64,000 bases of DNA. Origin: Sipunculus nudus. Taxonomy: Eukaryota; Annelida; Sipuncula; Golfingiida; Sipunculidae. The translations under genes were made by a program, and so were the position numbers. Each line of letters starts with the position of its first letter. Position 1 is the stretch's first letter. The stretch lies in NCBI GenBank assembly GCA_026874595.1, contig CM049315.1, positions 58,774,889 through 58,838,888 on the forward strand. The letters are read 5' to 3'. This document shows, piece by piece, positions 1 through 11,833 of the stretch. The notes beneath the pieces are model-generated. The model worked only from the letters and a program-made list of their open reading frames with translations. It was not told where the DNA came from and did not search any database.

Positions 1-281
1 ACATTATGATATACTAAAACGTGTTGTACGGCCTATTCATCTTAAATCGAAAATGTATTTTTATTGAAAGCATATGTAAAATACAAACATTTGATAAGCA
101 CTGATCAGTGGTTATAAGCGGCTAACAGTATCTTCCCTGTATTTTCCCCCAAGCCACTTCAAGTCGGATTGTATCATCTGTCACAATGTATCACCTGCTA
201 GCGGTCCAGCTCTCTGAGCAAAGGCCACGCAAATCATTGTTTCTGATAAGGAGACGGTTTCAAGCATCACGGTTGCAGTTA
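1..281. other. No recognisable feature
   Basis: AT-rich sequence before the first repeat block. I see no coding exon or named element. Confidence 0.5.
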
Positions 282-376
282 TTGCTTGCCGGAAATCTTC
301 GATTTCGGCAAGCATATTGCTCAGTTGCGTATGTCTGTTTGTTGCTTGCCGGAATCAAAGATTTCGGCAAGCATAT
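282..376. repeat. Two foldback units, 60-bp period
   Basis: Each unit reads TTGCTTGCCGGAAATC, a short loop, then GATTTCGGCAAGCA, so it can fold into a stem of about 14 bp. The spacer before the next unit is a conserved 26 bp. The second unit has lost part of the loop match. Confidence 0.8.
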
Positions 377-520
377 TGCTCAGTTGCGTATGTCTGTTTG
401 TCTGTCTGTCTGTTTGTTTGTCTGCACTCTCCTGGCCACAATTTTGCCACAATCACCTTTAAACTTTCAGAGATGATGGAGAATTAAATTTCTAGGTGCC
501 CTATTGTTTTTGGTTAAAAT

Positions 521-545
521 AGGTCAAAGGTCAAGGTCAAGGTCG
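521..545 (+). promoter_or_regulatory. DR1-like nuclear-receptor half-site cluster in repeat
   Basis: AGGTCAAAGGTCA (521-533) is a perfect direct repeat of AGGTCA with one-base spacing, followed by further AAGGTCA half-sites. Equivalent tracts occur near 2563, 8411 and 9962 in the related blocks. The sequence match is direct; any binding in vivo is inference. Confidence 0.4.
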
Positions 546-978
546 TCAAAAATTCTTAAAACGGTTTTTTCTTCATATCTTTGTGACTATTAGTCGTATC
601 TACTTCAACAATAGCTCATTTTAATCGTCATTCCAAGCCCTGTCATCTGGTGTGTAGCAGACTCAAATTTGCCGTAACCATGGTTACAAATTTGGGGGGA
701 ATAGTCATGATATTCGAATATAAGGGGTCTTATTTTCTAACTTTGTCAGTTTTAAAGCTAGTGTGATCTAGTTTTTTGCATCAGGTAGCATTCAACTAGT
801 ACTACAAGATTTTCTAACAAGTATTGCAGTATCTCGTAAAATATCTCGTGAATAGAGATATTTCGAGATTTCATTCATCTTGCGCCAAAGGCCACATTAA
901 TGCAGGAATCTTTCTGAAACTGACATATTATAAGTCCTCCACTAGTATCTCGAAATCGTTTTTTCATTTTTTTAATAG

Positions 979-998
979 GGCCGCTAGGGGGCGCTGGA
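979..998 (+). promoter_or_regulatory. CTCF-like motif, representative of nine
   Basis: GGCCGCTAGGGGGCGCTGGA matches the known CTCF core (CCASYAGRKGGC) except at one or two flanking positions. The other eight are at 1306, 1636, 3011, 8700, 9157, 10418, 10750 and 11085. All are on the plus strand at the same place in the repeat unit. The copies at 3011 and 9157 contain CCACCAGGGGGCG. Function is inferred from sequence only. Confidence 0.5.
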
Positions 999-1810
999 TG
1001 CGAACCTCCCGAACATATCATATTTTGGCCATATCTCCAAAATTATAAGCCGCAATTACATAAACTATAGCTTATTTTCTTCCTCTGAGTTTTCTCCATA
1101 ACCTAGTGTAGTCATCTGGTCACAATTTTGTGACACTTTGTCAGTGTGTCTGTCTGTTTGTCAGTTGTCCTCAAATTCGCCTGCTTGCTCTTGCGTCTCA
1201 CATATAGCATTCTAAATGGCACAGTTTTGAAAGAATCCTTTTGAAACTATTACATCTTAAGTCTTACACTAATATCTCGAAATAAATTTTTCATTTTCCG
1301 GATATGGCCGCTAGAGGGCGCTGAACTCGAACCTCTCCCAACATATCATGCTTTGGCAATATCTCCAAAACTATAAACCTCAGTTACATAACTGTAGCTT
1401 TTTTCTTCCTTTGAGTCTTCCCCATAACCTGGAGTAGTCATCTGGACTCAATTTTGAGTCAGTTTGTCAGTGTTTTCGTCTGTTTGTCAGTTGTCCTCAA
1501 ATTGGCCTGCTTGTTGGCTCTTGCGTCTCACATATAGCATTCTGTAGGCCACAGTTTTGACGGAATCCTTTTGAAACTATTACACCTTATGTCTTACACT
1601 AATATCTCGAAACCGATTTTTCATTTTCCAGAATTCGCCGCTAGGGGGCGCTGCACCTGACCCTCACACACATATCATTATATTGGCCATATCTCTAAAA
1701 CCCAAAGCCTCAATTACATAAACTATAGCTTATGTTCTTACTCTGAGTCTTCTCCATAACCTGGTAAAGTCATCTGGTCTCGGTCTTGGGTCACTTTGTC
1801 AGTATGTCCA

Positions 1811-2221
1811 CATAAACTTTATAAACGGAGGGAAAACTGAATGCACAGAGTCATGCAGGAATGCACGATGACACGCGTTTTAGTAAGACAAAGACACGTG
1901 TAGATATGAGCGACAATCAGCGCAGTGTGCTCGTTTTGTGTAGGGTCCATCGGGCCAAATGTCAATTCAGGCCCGCAGCCGACGGGATGAATTAATTGGC
2001 GTAGCGGGGGCCACGGCTATTTCCTTGTAAAAACTTGTGAATAAATATACGGGACGGGCTGACCATTTTCTCAGGGCCATAGGAACTTCACCATTCCAGT
2101 GTGCCCTCAGACCTGGTCAGACCTGGTCAGACCTAAAACGCGTGCCTGCACGTCTGTGCGCATGCAGGTGATTGCTGTCCAAAGTTTCAGTCGGTGTGTC
2201 CTTCAGGAAAGGACCCGAACC
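1811..2221. other. Unassigned spacer between repeat blocks
   Basis: It has slightly higher GC than the flanks and a short tandem CAGACCTGGT around 2108-2130. No coding exon is recognised. Confidence 0.45.
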
Positions 2222-3800
2222 GTTTTTTTTTTTTTTTTTTTTTCATTGCTTGCCGGATATCTTCGATTTCTGCAGGCAGGTTCGCCAGTCGCAAATGTCT
2301 GTTTATTGCTTGCCGGAAATCTTCGATTTCGGCAAGCATGTTGGTCAGTTGCGTATGTCTGTTTGTTGCTTGCCGGAAATCTTCGATTTTCGCAAGCATG
2401 TTGATCACCCGCGTATGTTTGTTTGTTTGTTTGTTTGTTTGTCTGTCTGTTTGTCTGTATGTACACGCGCTAGAGGCCACAGTTTTTAAGCAATCGCTCT
2501 GAAACTTATGCATCAAGTGTAAGATTGGTTCTCCTCGGAGCCTATTGTTTTTGGTCATGATCGGTCAAAGGTCAAGGTCAGGGTCACCAAAAAACCTAAA
2601 ATCTTTATTTTCTTCATATGTTCGTCAATAATAATCGTAGCCGCATAATCTGTAGCTCATTTTATTCCTCACTATGTTAGCTTTCCAAGTGCTGGCAAAT
2701 TTTTCCGGTCAATGGTTACCATGGTAACGTATTTTTGGGGGAAATTCAGAAAATTCGAAAATTTCCCTCCAAATTTCTCATTATTCAAGTTAGAGAGGTC
2801 TAGTTTTTTGTATTGCGTAGCATTTAATATGCTCTATGCGAAATTAATGTAAGTCTCGCAAAATCTCGTGCCATTTGTCGTCAAATGAGACTTTTCGAGA
2901 TTTCATTAAATACGATTTACAGGTGGCAGTTTTACAGCTAAGGTTCTGAAAGTGACATATTTTCTGTTGTTCTGTATTATCTCGAACTTGTTTTTTCATT
3001 TTTTGAAATTAGCCACCAGGGGGCGTGGTACTGGAAACACTGCAACTTACCATTTTTCTGCAATACCAAAAAAAATATTAAACGTGGCACAATGTTTACT
3101 GTCTTATCTGAAACTAGGATCGTCGGCTTATTCCTGCCTACATGTAGCTTTGCGCTGCTGTTACCATGGTAAGCAAGTTTTGGGGTAAAACTTGGCAATC
3201 TGAAAATAATAAGTTTTTTGCTTCTATCTCTGTTAATATTTATACTACAAGTGTCTAGTTTTCTGCATAAGGTAGCATTCCCTTCCCACTAATGCAGTTA
3301 ATTGCAAGTCTCGTAGAATCTCGCTCTGTTTTCCGTCAAACGAGAAATTACGAGATTTCACAGAAATGCATATAACTTGGTCACCTTTTCGGCTAAAGAG
3401 GAGCAGTTTTCAGCATTTTGTTGCGTTTTGGGAGCTTAACAAGATAATAACTTATATCTCGCCACATCTCGTACCATCTCCCGCCAAATGAGAATATTCG
3501 AGAATTCGAACAAATGTCTATATCTCTGTCATTTGAATGCCAGAGATTTTATTTTTCTATTGTTCAAGATTCACTTGACTAGTTTGAAGTGACAAAATTG
3601 AATATCTCGTCATATCTCGCATCATTTCTTGTCAAACGAGAACATGGGACCATTCAAAGATACGCCTATAATTCTGTTATTTTAATGCTGAAGACCTTTA
3701 GTTTTCAGCATTCGATAGCGTCTAACACTCTCGGTCACATTATGTGTTTATATTGTAAGTTTCGTCAAATCTGGGATCGTTTTTTCTTCAAATAAAAAAG
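2222..3800. repeat. Composite repeat block II
   Basis: A poly-T run (2222-2243) precedes three foldbacks at exact 60-bp spacing (2246, 2306, 2366), a (TTTG)n tract, a GGTCA-rich stretch near 2563, and a body with one CTCF-like motif (3011-3030). The ATCTCG-type motifs recur as in blocks I and III. This is a more diverged copy of the same composite repeat. Confidence 0.8.
2246..2405. repeat. Three foldback units at exact 60-bp spacing
   Basis: Units start at 2246, 2306 and 2366. The first and third have substitutions in the right arm (TGCAGGCAG and TCGCAAGCA instead of CGGCAAGCA). The middle unit is canonical. Confidence 0.8.
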
Positions 3801-4190
3801 TACATCCTATTGCCGTGACCATAAGTGGCGGCAGTATGTGATAGTAAATGTCGGCAGGGGCATTACACTTGACAGTTGGAGCCGTGTTCTATGGGTGTGC
3901 GATGGCCCATGAAGAAGACTTCTATTGTGTTGTTATCGTCTTCCTTTGATTGCTGCTTCGTAAGCTTCACAGACCAGCGCCAACCACCTGGTTGCCATGT
4001 GTCCTCAATGTAAACAACCTTTGCTGTTTTCCTTTCCCTAAGATATGTATGGTAGCCTGTTCACTTGTCCTTAGATTGTTTATTGTTGGTGTATTGAAGT
4101 AAAATAAAATGCCAGGTTTTCCTGCAAATTGATTGTAAATTGAATAAAATCATACAAGAACCAACCAATGTTCTATGACCACTATTTCAG
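3801..4190. other. No recognisable feature
   Basis: Spacer between composite block II and the 366-bp satellite. No gene is seen. Confidence 0.45.
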
Positions 4191-4194
4191 ATTT

Positions 4195-6025
4195 GAGATC
4201 AGAACAATTGATTTCTGCATAAACCACTATGTCCAGATTTGATAAACTTTAAAGTGGTCTATATTTTTTTCTGAAGAAGTTGAGCTATATGCTTGGAGAT
4301 GCCAGCCAGTGGGTGTGAATGGATTGCAATGAAACCCAAGCCAGGTGTTTGTGAAGAGTCTGGTGGAGATGAAGGAGGCCAGAACCTATTTGACTGTGTA
4401 TAAGCATAAACTGGCCTGAAATCAGGTTTCTGGGGGAATGAAATTTTTGTTTGTGGGAACAGGGTAATATTTTCTTGTTTCCCTGTATATACACCCTAAA
4501 CTGGGCCTAATGACACCAAAACCAGGTTTGTGGGACCATCAGTACAGATTTGAGGGGGAAAAATGGATTTTATCTGTATATCACTATGTTCACTGTGTCC
4601 AGATTTGGAAATTCAAACTGGTCCTAATTTTTTTTCTGATGGAGTTGAGCCAAATGCTTTGAGATACCAGCCAGTGGGTGTAAATGGATTGCAATGATAC
4701 CAAACCAGGTGTGTGTGTTGAGTTTTGTGGAGATGAGGGGGGCCAGAACCTTTCTGACTGTGTATAAGCATAAACTGGCCTGAAATCAGGTTTCTGGGGG
4801 CTTGAAATTCTTGTTTGTGTCAACAGGGTAATATTATCTTGTTTCCCTGTATATACACCTTAAATTGGGCCTAATGACACCTAAACCATGTTTTAGGGAC
4901 CATCATTACAGATTTGAGGTAAAAAAAATGGATTTTCCCTGTATATCACTATGTTCACTGTGTCCAGATTTGGGAATTCAAACTGGCCCTAATTTTTTTT
5001 CTGAGGGAGTTGAGCCAAATGCTTGGTGATGCCAGCCAGTGGGTGTAAATGGATTGCAATGATACCCAAACCAGGAGTGTGTGTTGAGTTTTGTGGATAT
5101 GAAGGGGGCCAGAACCTATTTGACTGTGTATAAGCATAAACTGGCCTGAAATCAGGTTTCTGGGGGCATGAAATTTTTGTTTGTGGGAACAGGGTAATAT
5201 AATCTTGTTTACCTGTATATACACCCTAAACTGGGCCTAATGACACCAAAACTAGGTTTGTGGGACCATCAGTACAGATTTGAGGGGGGGAAATGGATTT
5301 TCTCTGTATATCACTATGTTCACTGTGTCCAGATTTGGAAATTCAAACTGGCCCTAATTTTTTTTCTGAGGGAGTTGAGCCAAATGCTTGGTGATGCCAG
5401 CCAGTGGGTGTAAATGGATTGCAATGATACCCAAACCAGGAGTGTGTGTTGAGTTTTGTGGGGATGAGGGGGGGCCAGAACCTATTTGACTGTGTATAAG
5501 CATAAACTGGCCTGAAATCAGGTTTCTGGGGGCATGAAATTTTTGTTTGTGGGAACAGGGTAATATTATCTTGTTTCCCTGTATATACACACTAAACTGG
5601 GCCTAATGACACCAAAACCAGGTTTGTGGGACCATCAGTACAGATTTGAGGGGAAAAATGGATTTTTTCTGTATATCACTATGTCCACTGTGTCCAGATT
5701 TGGAAATTCAAACTGGCCCTAATTTTTTTTCTGAGGGATTTGAACCAAATGCTTTGAGATTCCAGCCAGTGGGTGTAAATGGATTGCAATGATAGCCAAA
5801 CCAGGTGTGTGTGATGAGTCTGGTAGAGATGAGGTGGTCCAAAACACTATTTGCCTGTGTATAATAAGCCATATACTGTCCTCAGCTGAAATCAGCTTTC
5901 TGGGGGCTTGAAATGTTTGCTGGTGGGAACAAGGTAATATTATCTTGTTATCATGGATATACACCCTAAAATGGGTCTAAGAACACCAAATACATGCATG
6001 TTGGACCATGAGTACAGATTTGAGG
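4195..6025. repeat. Satellite array, period about 366 bp, five copies
   Basis: The anchor GTCCAGATTTG recurs near 4230, 4598, 4964, 5330 and 5691, giving spacings of about 361-369 bp. Copies two to four are very similar; the first and last are more diverged. Each unit contains an apparent minus-strand frame of 70-90 codons that recurs simply because the DNA repeats. It has no start context, splice pattern or domain to support coding. Confidence 0.9.
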
Positions 6026-8040
6026 TAACAAATTGTCTGTCTATAAATTAAAAAAAATCAAATATCAAACTGTTATAAACTGTATCAATATATTTAATAA
6101 AATCTCTTTTCATCCAATGAATTGCATCTTATTTTTTTATAAATAAACCATGATATTCAATTACATCCAGTAATAAAAAATAAAAATAAAATGAATAAAA
6201 GTTTTTTTGTTTTTGTTTTTTTTTTGGGGGGGGGGGGGGGTGTTTGTGTTTTTTTTGCAGTAAAATCCAGGCTTCTCTTTGGATCCCGGCGGTGGGCGAG
6301 GGTACCATGGACACCACACAACATTTGAAAGAACATTTTTTTCTGCTGTTATTGGATGACCAAGTCTCTATGAATTTTTAAAAAAATATTTATTCCGTTA
6401 TTCAAGATGACAGTGAAAATGACCCTATTTTTTCAATCATTCACCACTCTTTTCGAGCGTTCATCGAATAAGAAAGAGCCCGTCCCACCGCATTTCCTGC
6501 GAGGGTTCGTTTCTTCAGAGTCCAAACAATCCTACAGGGGCGGGGTTTAGTCCATCTCGTCTTAAATTTGTGTCCGGGGCACGGCAAACATTATGAAAGC
6601 GGACAAAAACTTTCATACGGCTGGTAAATGCGTTTATATGTAAACGCGGGGAATTCCCGGACAATTCACGGAGAGATTTTATATGCAATGATACTTTTAA
6701 TTACACGTTAAAATCATTTAAAATCTACCACTATATTACTCTAAAGACATTTATTCACTGTTAAATTACCGAAATAATAACCAGCGCAAACAATGTGGGA
6801 CTGCCACTAACACCAATCTGAATCACCAGCTAACATTGACTACCGATCTTACATCAGACGAAAACGCTAAACACTATATATTTTTTCAACAGTTTACTGT
6901 GCAAACCGTAACAAAACCATGCAGGATATCAAATTTACAGGTTCTTAAGGAAATATGATACAAAACATAAATTGTACCTTTGCTCACATTTAATAATATC
7001 ATCATGATGAATTCTCCGCGAATTCTCCAGCTGTCCGCGTTATAGATGTATATATATTTATTAATGACAAAAATTGACATACAATTTTATGGATACCCGT
7101 ATAATTGCGGTTTTCTGGACCGTCCCAGCCCACAGGTAGGATAATATGGATTCCCGACAATATTCTAATGACCGTTCCCTGAGCTGGAACGGGCTAAGAA
7201 GGTCCCTGTCATTTTTTTAAATTGCCAATTCCCAGGTTTTTCGGATGAAAACTGGCCCAATCCTTCATTCAATCTCCAGCCTCTTCTGGCGTTCCGGGTA
7301 TAAAAAAGAGCCCGTCCCATGCCTATTTAAGCCAGGACTGCATACTCTGGGGTCAAAACAATTCAACTACGGCTTGGGATTACTACCTTTCCTCTTAAAT
7401 TTCCATCGCGCCCGTGTCAAACGTACCGTTTTATTCACAAACGTGCGGCAGGCGCCAAAAAATTTGACAGCACCCCTCTCTCATGCCAGAATATATTTTT
7501 ATATATCAAGTCCTAACCCACCACGGAACTAGGGCCTCAAATTTTTTTATCTTATTACTTACCACTTCAGACTCCTTAAAAGTCTCTCCTTTTTTAACCA
7601 AAGATTCCAATTTTTAAAATATATTAAATTTCACATTACAGATAACCTACACCAAGGGGACATTACAGTTAATCCGTGATGGGCAGGACTTCTTGGAATT
7701 TTATAATTCCCGGACGCAGGCTGACCGACTGCCTTTTTTCTTCAAGGACAGCCCTAATTTAAGCCATCATCAGACTTGAAGATGTCCTCAGGCCGACCTA
7801 TATGTCCAGGAATGAAAGGTCACGTCTCTGTTACCTAGAGGTCGGGTCTCTGTCTAACACGAACGCGGCTGCGCTTGCGTTTCGGCATTCTGGACGTTCA
7901 ACTCTTCAAGTTTCATTTTCATCGCTTTTTCTTATTTCCAGCACTCAAGAATAGAAGAAGTATTCAGTTGGATTTGTATTATTTTTTATTTCTGTCAAAA
8001 ATGGATTGTCCTGTACAGGATAGCTACTAATAATAACACT
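6026..8040. other. Mostly unassigned, with poly-T/poly-G tract
   Basis: A T-run followed by a G-run lies near 6210-6240. Two weakly related segments (from about 6475 and 7300) share AAGAGCCCGTCCCA and similar downstream sequence, suggesting an old duplication. No coding exon can be supported. Confidence 0.4.
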
Positions 8041-8043
8041 AAT

Positions 8044-8051
8044 AATGTGTC

Positions 8052-8099
<48 letters not shown>
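8044..8099. repeat. (TCTG)n microsatellite
   Basis: About a dozen uninterrupted GTCT/TCTG tetranucleotides. Shorter runs of the same motif lie near 8200 and 8290. Confidence 0.95.
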
Positions 8100-8244
8100 C
8101 TCCTCTTTGACTTTTGAAAATCAGCAAGACCTTATTCATATGTGCTACTGTTTCCCCCATGATAGAGGTTTTTCATTTGATCAGATCCGAATGTTCCCTG
8201 TCTGTCTGTCTGCCTAGTAACTGTCCATCTATTTCGCTGTCTTA

Positions 8245-11200
8245 TTTCCGGTCACTTCCGGCAAGCGCGTGACCTCAGGTCATCTAGTCTGTTTGTCTGT
8301 TTGTTTGTCTGCACTCTCCTGGCCACAATTTTGCCACAATCACCTTGAAACTTACAGGGATGTTGAAAAACATAATTTCTAGGTGCCCTATTGTTTTTGG
8401 TTAAAATAGGTCGAAGGTCAAAGGTCAAGGTCACGACAGGTATGGTTAACGGTTTTTGCACTATAACTTCGCCATAAATAGGCTTATCGACTTCTGCAAT
8501 AGCTCATTTTTTTCGTCATCACCTGGCCTTTCTTTTGACATGTAGCTTACTTAAATTTGCTGTTACCATGGTTACGCAATTTTGGGGAGAAATCATGGAA
8601 TTTCGTGATATTTTTCAAATTTGCAGCAATCGTACTGATTCTGAGATATTTTATGTAACACAAGAATATCTCGAAATTGTTTTTTCAGATTTTGGAAATG
8701 GCCGCCAGGGGGCGTTGCAGATGAAAAAACATGAACATTTGTTTTGGTGCTATACCTCCAGAACTATTAAACATTGGGCCATTTCCATCACAGCACCTTC
8801 AACTGGGGTCCATGGGCTTATTTTTGCGCATAGGTGCCAAAGTGCGCTATTGCCAGATTTCTCGACTTTTGGGGTAAAACTTTTGAATTTTGAAAATATG
8901 CAGTTTTCAGCTTCTAACTCTGTAAGTTTTTATGCTGGAGAGGTCAATTTTTTTGCATCTTGTAGCCCTTGGTGAGTTCTCGGTGATCCAATCAAAAATC
9001 TTGCAAAATCTCGCACCGTTTCTCGTCAAACGAGAGTCTTCGAGATTTCATTAAATATGACCTACAGGTTGCATTTTTTTAACAATGGCTTTGAAATTGA
9101 TATATTTTGTGTTATTTTATAAATATCTCGAAATCAGATTTTCATTTTTTGGAAATAGCCACCAGGGGGCGTGGTACCTGAAACACTGTAACATATCATT
9201 TTTCTGCAATATCTCAAAAAATATTAAACGTGACACCATTTTTTTTGTGGTATCTGAAACTAGGAACATTGGCTTATTCCTCCGCACATGTAGCTTTGTA
9301 CTGCCGTTACCATGGTTACCAAATTTTGGGGTAAAACGTGACAATTTGAAAATACGAAGTTTACCTGCTTCTATCTCTGTAGATATTTGCCATAGAAAGG
9401 TCTGGTTTTCGGCGTTAGACAGCATCCGTCTAGTTCTTAGTCATTCAATCGCAAGTCTCGTCATATCTTGCATCGTTTCTCGTGAAACGAGAACACGTGA
9501 CCATTCAAAGAAATGCCTATAATTCTGTCATTTTTTACGCCACAGACACATGGTCTGCAGCGCCGGATAGCGTCGGACACTCGCAGTCACATTCAGGGGT
9601 CGCATTGTAAGTCTCGTCAAATCTCGCGCCGTGTTTCACCAAACCACGAAGTCACGTGCCGTCGCCGCAAGTGCCGGCAGGGTCCCTACGGTGGGCGGCC
9701 GGCGTGTGCAGCGGTGCGTGACGGCCTTTCCGGGCCCTGTCTATTATCATACATGTTGGAGGCACAGTCACAACTTTATTGCTTGCCGGAAATGTTCGAT
9801 TTCGGCAAGCATATTGCTCAGTTGCGTATGTCTGTTTGTCTGTTTGTTGCTTGCCGGAAATCTTTGATTCCGGCAAGCACAATTTTGCCACAATCACCTT
9901 GAAACTTTCAGAGATGATGGAGAATTAAATTTCTAGGTGCCCTATTGTTTTTGGTCAAAATAGGTCAAAGGTCAAGGTCAAGGTCATCAAAACTTCTCAA
10001 AACGGTTTTTTCTTCATATCTTTGTGACTAATAGTCATATCTACTTCAACAATAGCTCATTTTAATCGTCATTCCAAGGCCTGTCATCTGGTGTGTAGCT
10101 GACTCAAATTTGCCGTAACCATGGTTACAAATTTTGGGGAAAAGTCATGATATTCGAAAATAAGGGGTCTTATTTTCCTAACTTTGTCAGTTTTAAAGCT
10201 AGAGTGATCAAGTTTTTTGCATCAGGTAGCATTCAACTAGTACTACAAGATTTTATTACAAGTCTTGCAGTATCTCGTAAAATATCTCGTGAATAGAGAT
10301 ATTTCGAGATTTCATTCATCTTGCGCCAAAGGCCACATTATTGCAGGAATCATTTTGAAACTAACATATCATAAGTCCTACACTAGTATCTCGAAATCGT
10401 TTTTTATTTTTGAATATTACTGCTAGGGGGCGCTGCATACGACCCTCACACACATATCATTACATTGGCCATATCTCTAAAACCCAAAGCCTCAATCACA
10501 TAAACTATAGCTTATTTTTTCCCTCTGAGTCTTCTCCATAAACTGATAATGTCATCTGGTCTCAATCTTGTGTCACTTTGTCAGTGTGTCCGTCTGTTTG
10601 TCAGTTGTCCTCAAATTTGGCTGCATGCTGATTCTTGCGTCTCGCATATAGCATTCTACAGGCCACAGTTTTTAAAGAAGCATTTGAAAACTGATGCATA
10701 TTATATTTTACAAAAATATCTCACAATTTTTTTTTCATTTTCCGGATAGGGCCGCTAGGTGGCGCTGCACCTGACCCTCACACACATATCATTATATTGA
10801 CCATATCTCTAAAACCCAAAGCCTCAATTACAGAAACTATGGCTTATTTTCTTTCCCTGAGTCTTCTCCATGACCTAGTAATGTCATCTGGTCTAATTCT
10901 TGTATGACTTTGTAAGTGTGTCTGTCTGTTTGTCAGTTGTCCTCAAATCCGCCTACTTGCTGGTTCTTGTGTCTCATATATAGCATTCTACAGGCCACAG
11001 TTTTTTTTCAGGAATCCTTTTAAAACTGGTACATCTTATGTGTTTCACTAATATCTCAAAACAGATTTTTCATTTTCCGGATATAGCCACTAGGGGGCGC
11101 TGCACCTTCACCTCCCCAACATATCATGTTTTGGCCATATCTCCAAAATTATAAACCTTATCTACATAAACCATCGCTAATTTTGCTCTTCTTTGCCTTC

Positions 11201-11445
11201 GGCACTTTTGTCTGGTAATCTGTTATCACAGATGTGTCAGTATGTTTGTCTGTTAGTCTTTTGTGGTCAGCTTTGTCTGCTTCCTCGTTGTTTTGTCTGA
11301 TATGTCATTTTACAGGCCACAACTTCTCAGCAAACGCTGAGGGTCATTCAAATAATAGAAACCCCACAATATGTTCTGTCTGTCCATCTGTCTGTCATTT
11401 CAACTTCCGGCAAGCGTTCGACCTCTGGTCGTCTAGTTTTAGGCG
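8245..11445. repeat. Composite repeat block III
   Basis: This is the longest copy of the composite repeat. It holds GGTCA-rich tracts near 8411 and 9962, two foldbacks (9779 and 9847), and five CTCF-like motifs (8700, 9157, 10418, 10750, 11085). Bases 9880-10560 closely match 430-1120. Both edges carry CTTCCGGCAAGCG followed by GACCTC, GGTC and TCTAG motifs (near 8256 and 11405), which may mark the ends of the repeat unit. Confidence 0.8.
9779..9880. repeat. Two foldback units
   Basis: Same TTGCTTGCCGGAAAT / CGGCAAGCA foldback as at 282 and 2246. Here the spacing is 68 bp because one TCTGTTTG is duplicated in the spacer. Confidence 0.75.
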
Positions 11446-11833
11446 AGTTCCGTTTCCATTTATAAACACTGCATTTAGCTAAATTGCCTAGTCAATCGAA
11501 TATATTCCTATCTGAGACCCAAAATATTTAAGTTTCCCAGTTGTAAACACAATTAATATTTGATTTATACCATTTTTCGCCTGGCAATTGATGTAAGTTC
11601 TGGAGTTATTTTTAACCTTTTTATTCCTCGGTATTCGTATATGCTACGCCGCGTAGATCAAGTTGGGGCTCGATTATGAGTAGGAGTATTATAACAAAGC
11701 TGCTGACAGACCTTCGACCTTGACTTGGGGACTCGGGGCATCTGGGACAAATCAGTTATATAGCTTCGCCTCGCGATTGCCATGCATGAAAAACGCCTCG
11801 TAAAATCTTACGTGATCATAACATTTCACTAGG
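11446..11833. other. Spacer with short repeat shared with 31.5 kb
   Basis: Bases 11760-11835 resemble 31545-31625 (GCCATGCATGA, GCCTCGTAAAA and CATTTCACT motifs), so a fragment of one dispersed repeat lies at both places. No gene is seen. Confidence 0.45.

Larger units (their letters stand above)
282..1810. repeat. Composite repeat block I
   Basis: The block opens with two 60-bp-period foldbacks (from 282 and 342). It continues with a (TCTG/TTTG) tract, a GGTCA-rich stretch at 521-545, and three subunits of about 330 bp, each with a CTAGNGGGCGCTG core (979, 1306, 1636). Bases 430-1120 are nearly the same as 9880-10560, so this is a copy of block III. The open frames inside are repeat-encoded and have no family features. 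Confidence 0.85.

Noticed and set aside
2246-2405. CRISPR-like pattern: three partly palindromic repeats with 60-bp spacing
   Set aside because: The spacers are nearly identical to each other, no cas genes are present and the DNA is eukaryotic. It is a tandem foldback.
4285-5964. Family of minus-strand proteins of 70-90 residues
   Set aside because: They recur at the satellite period, differ by frameshifts and have no domain. They are a by-product of the repeat.
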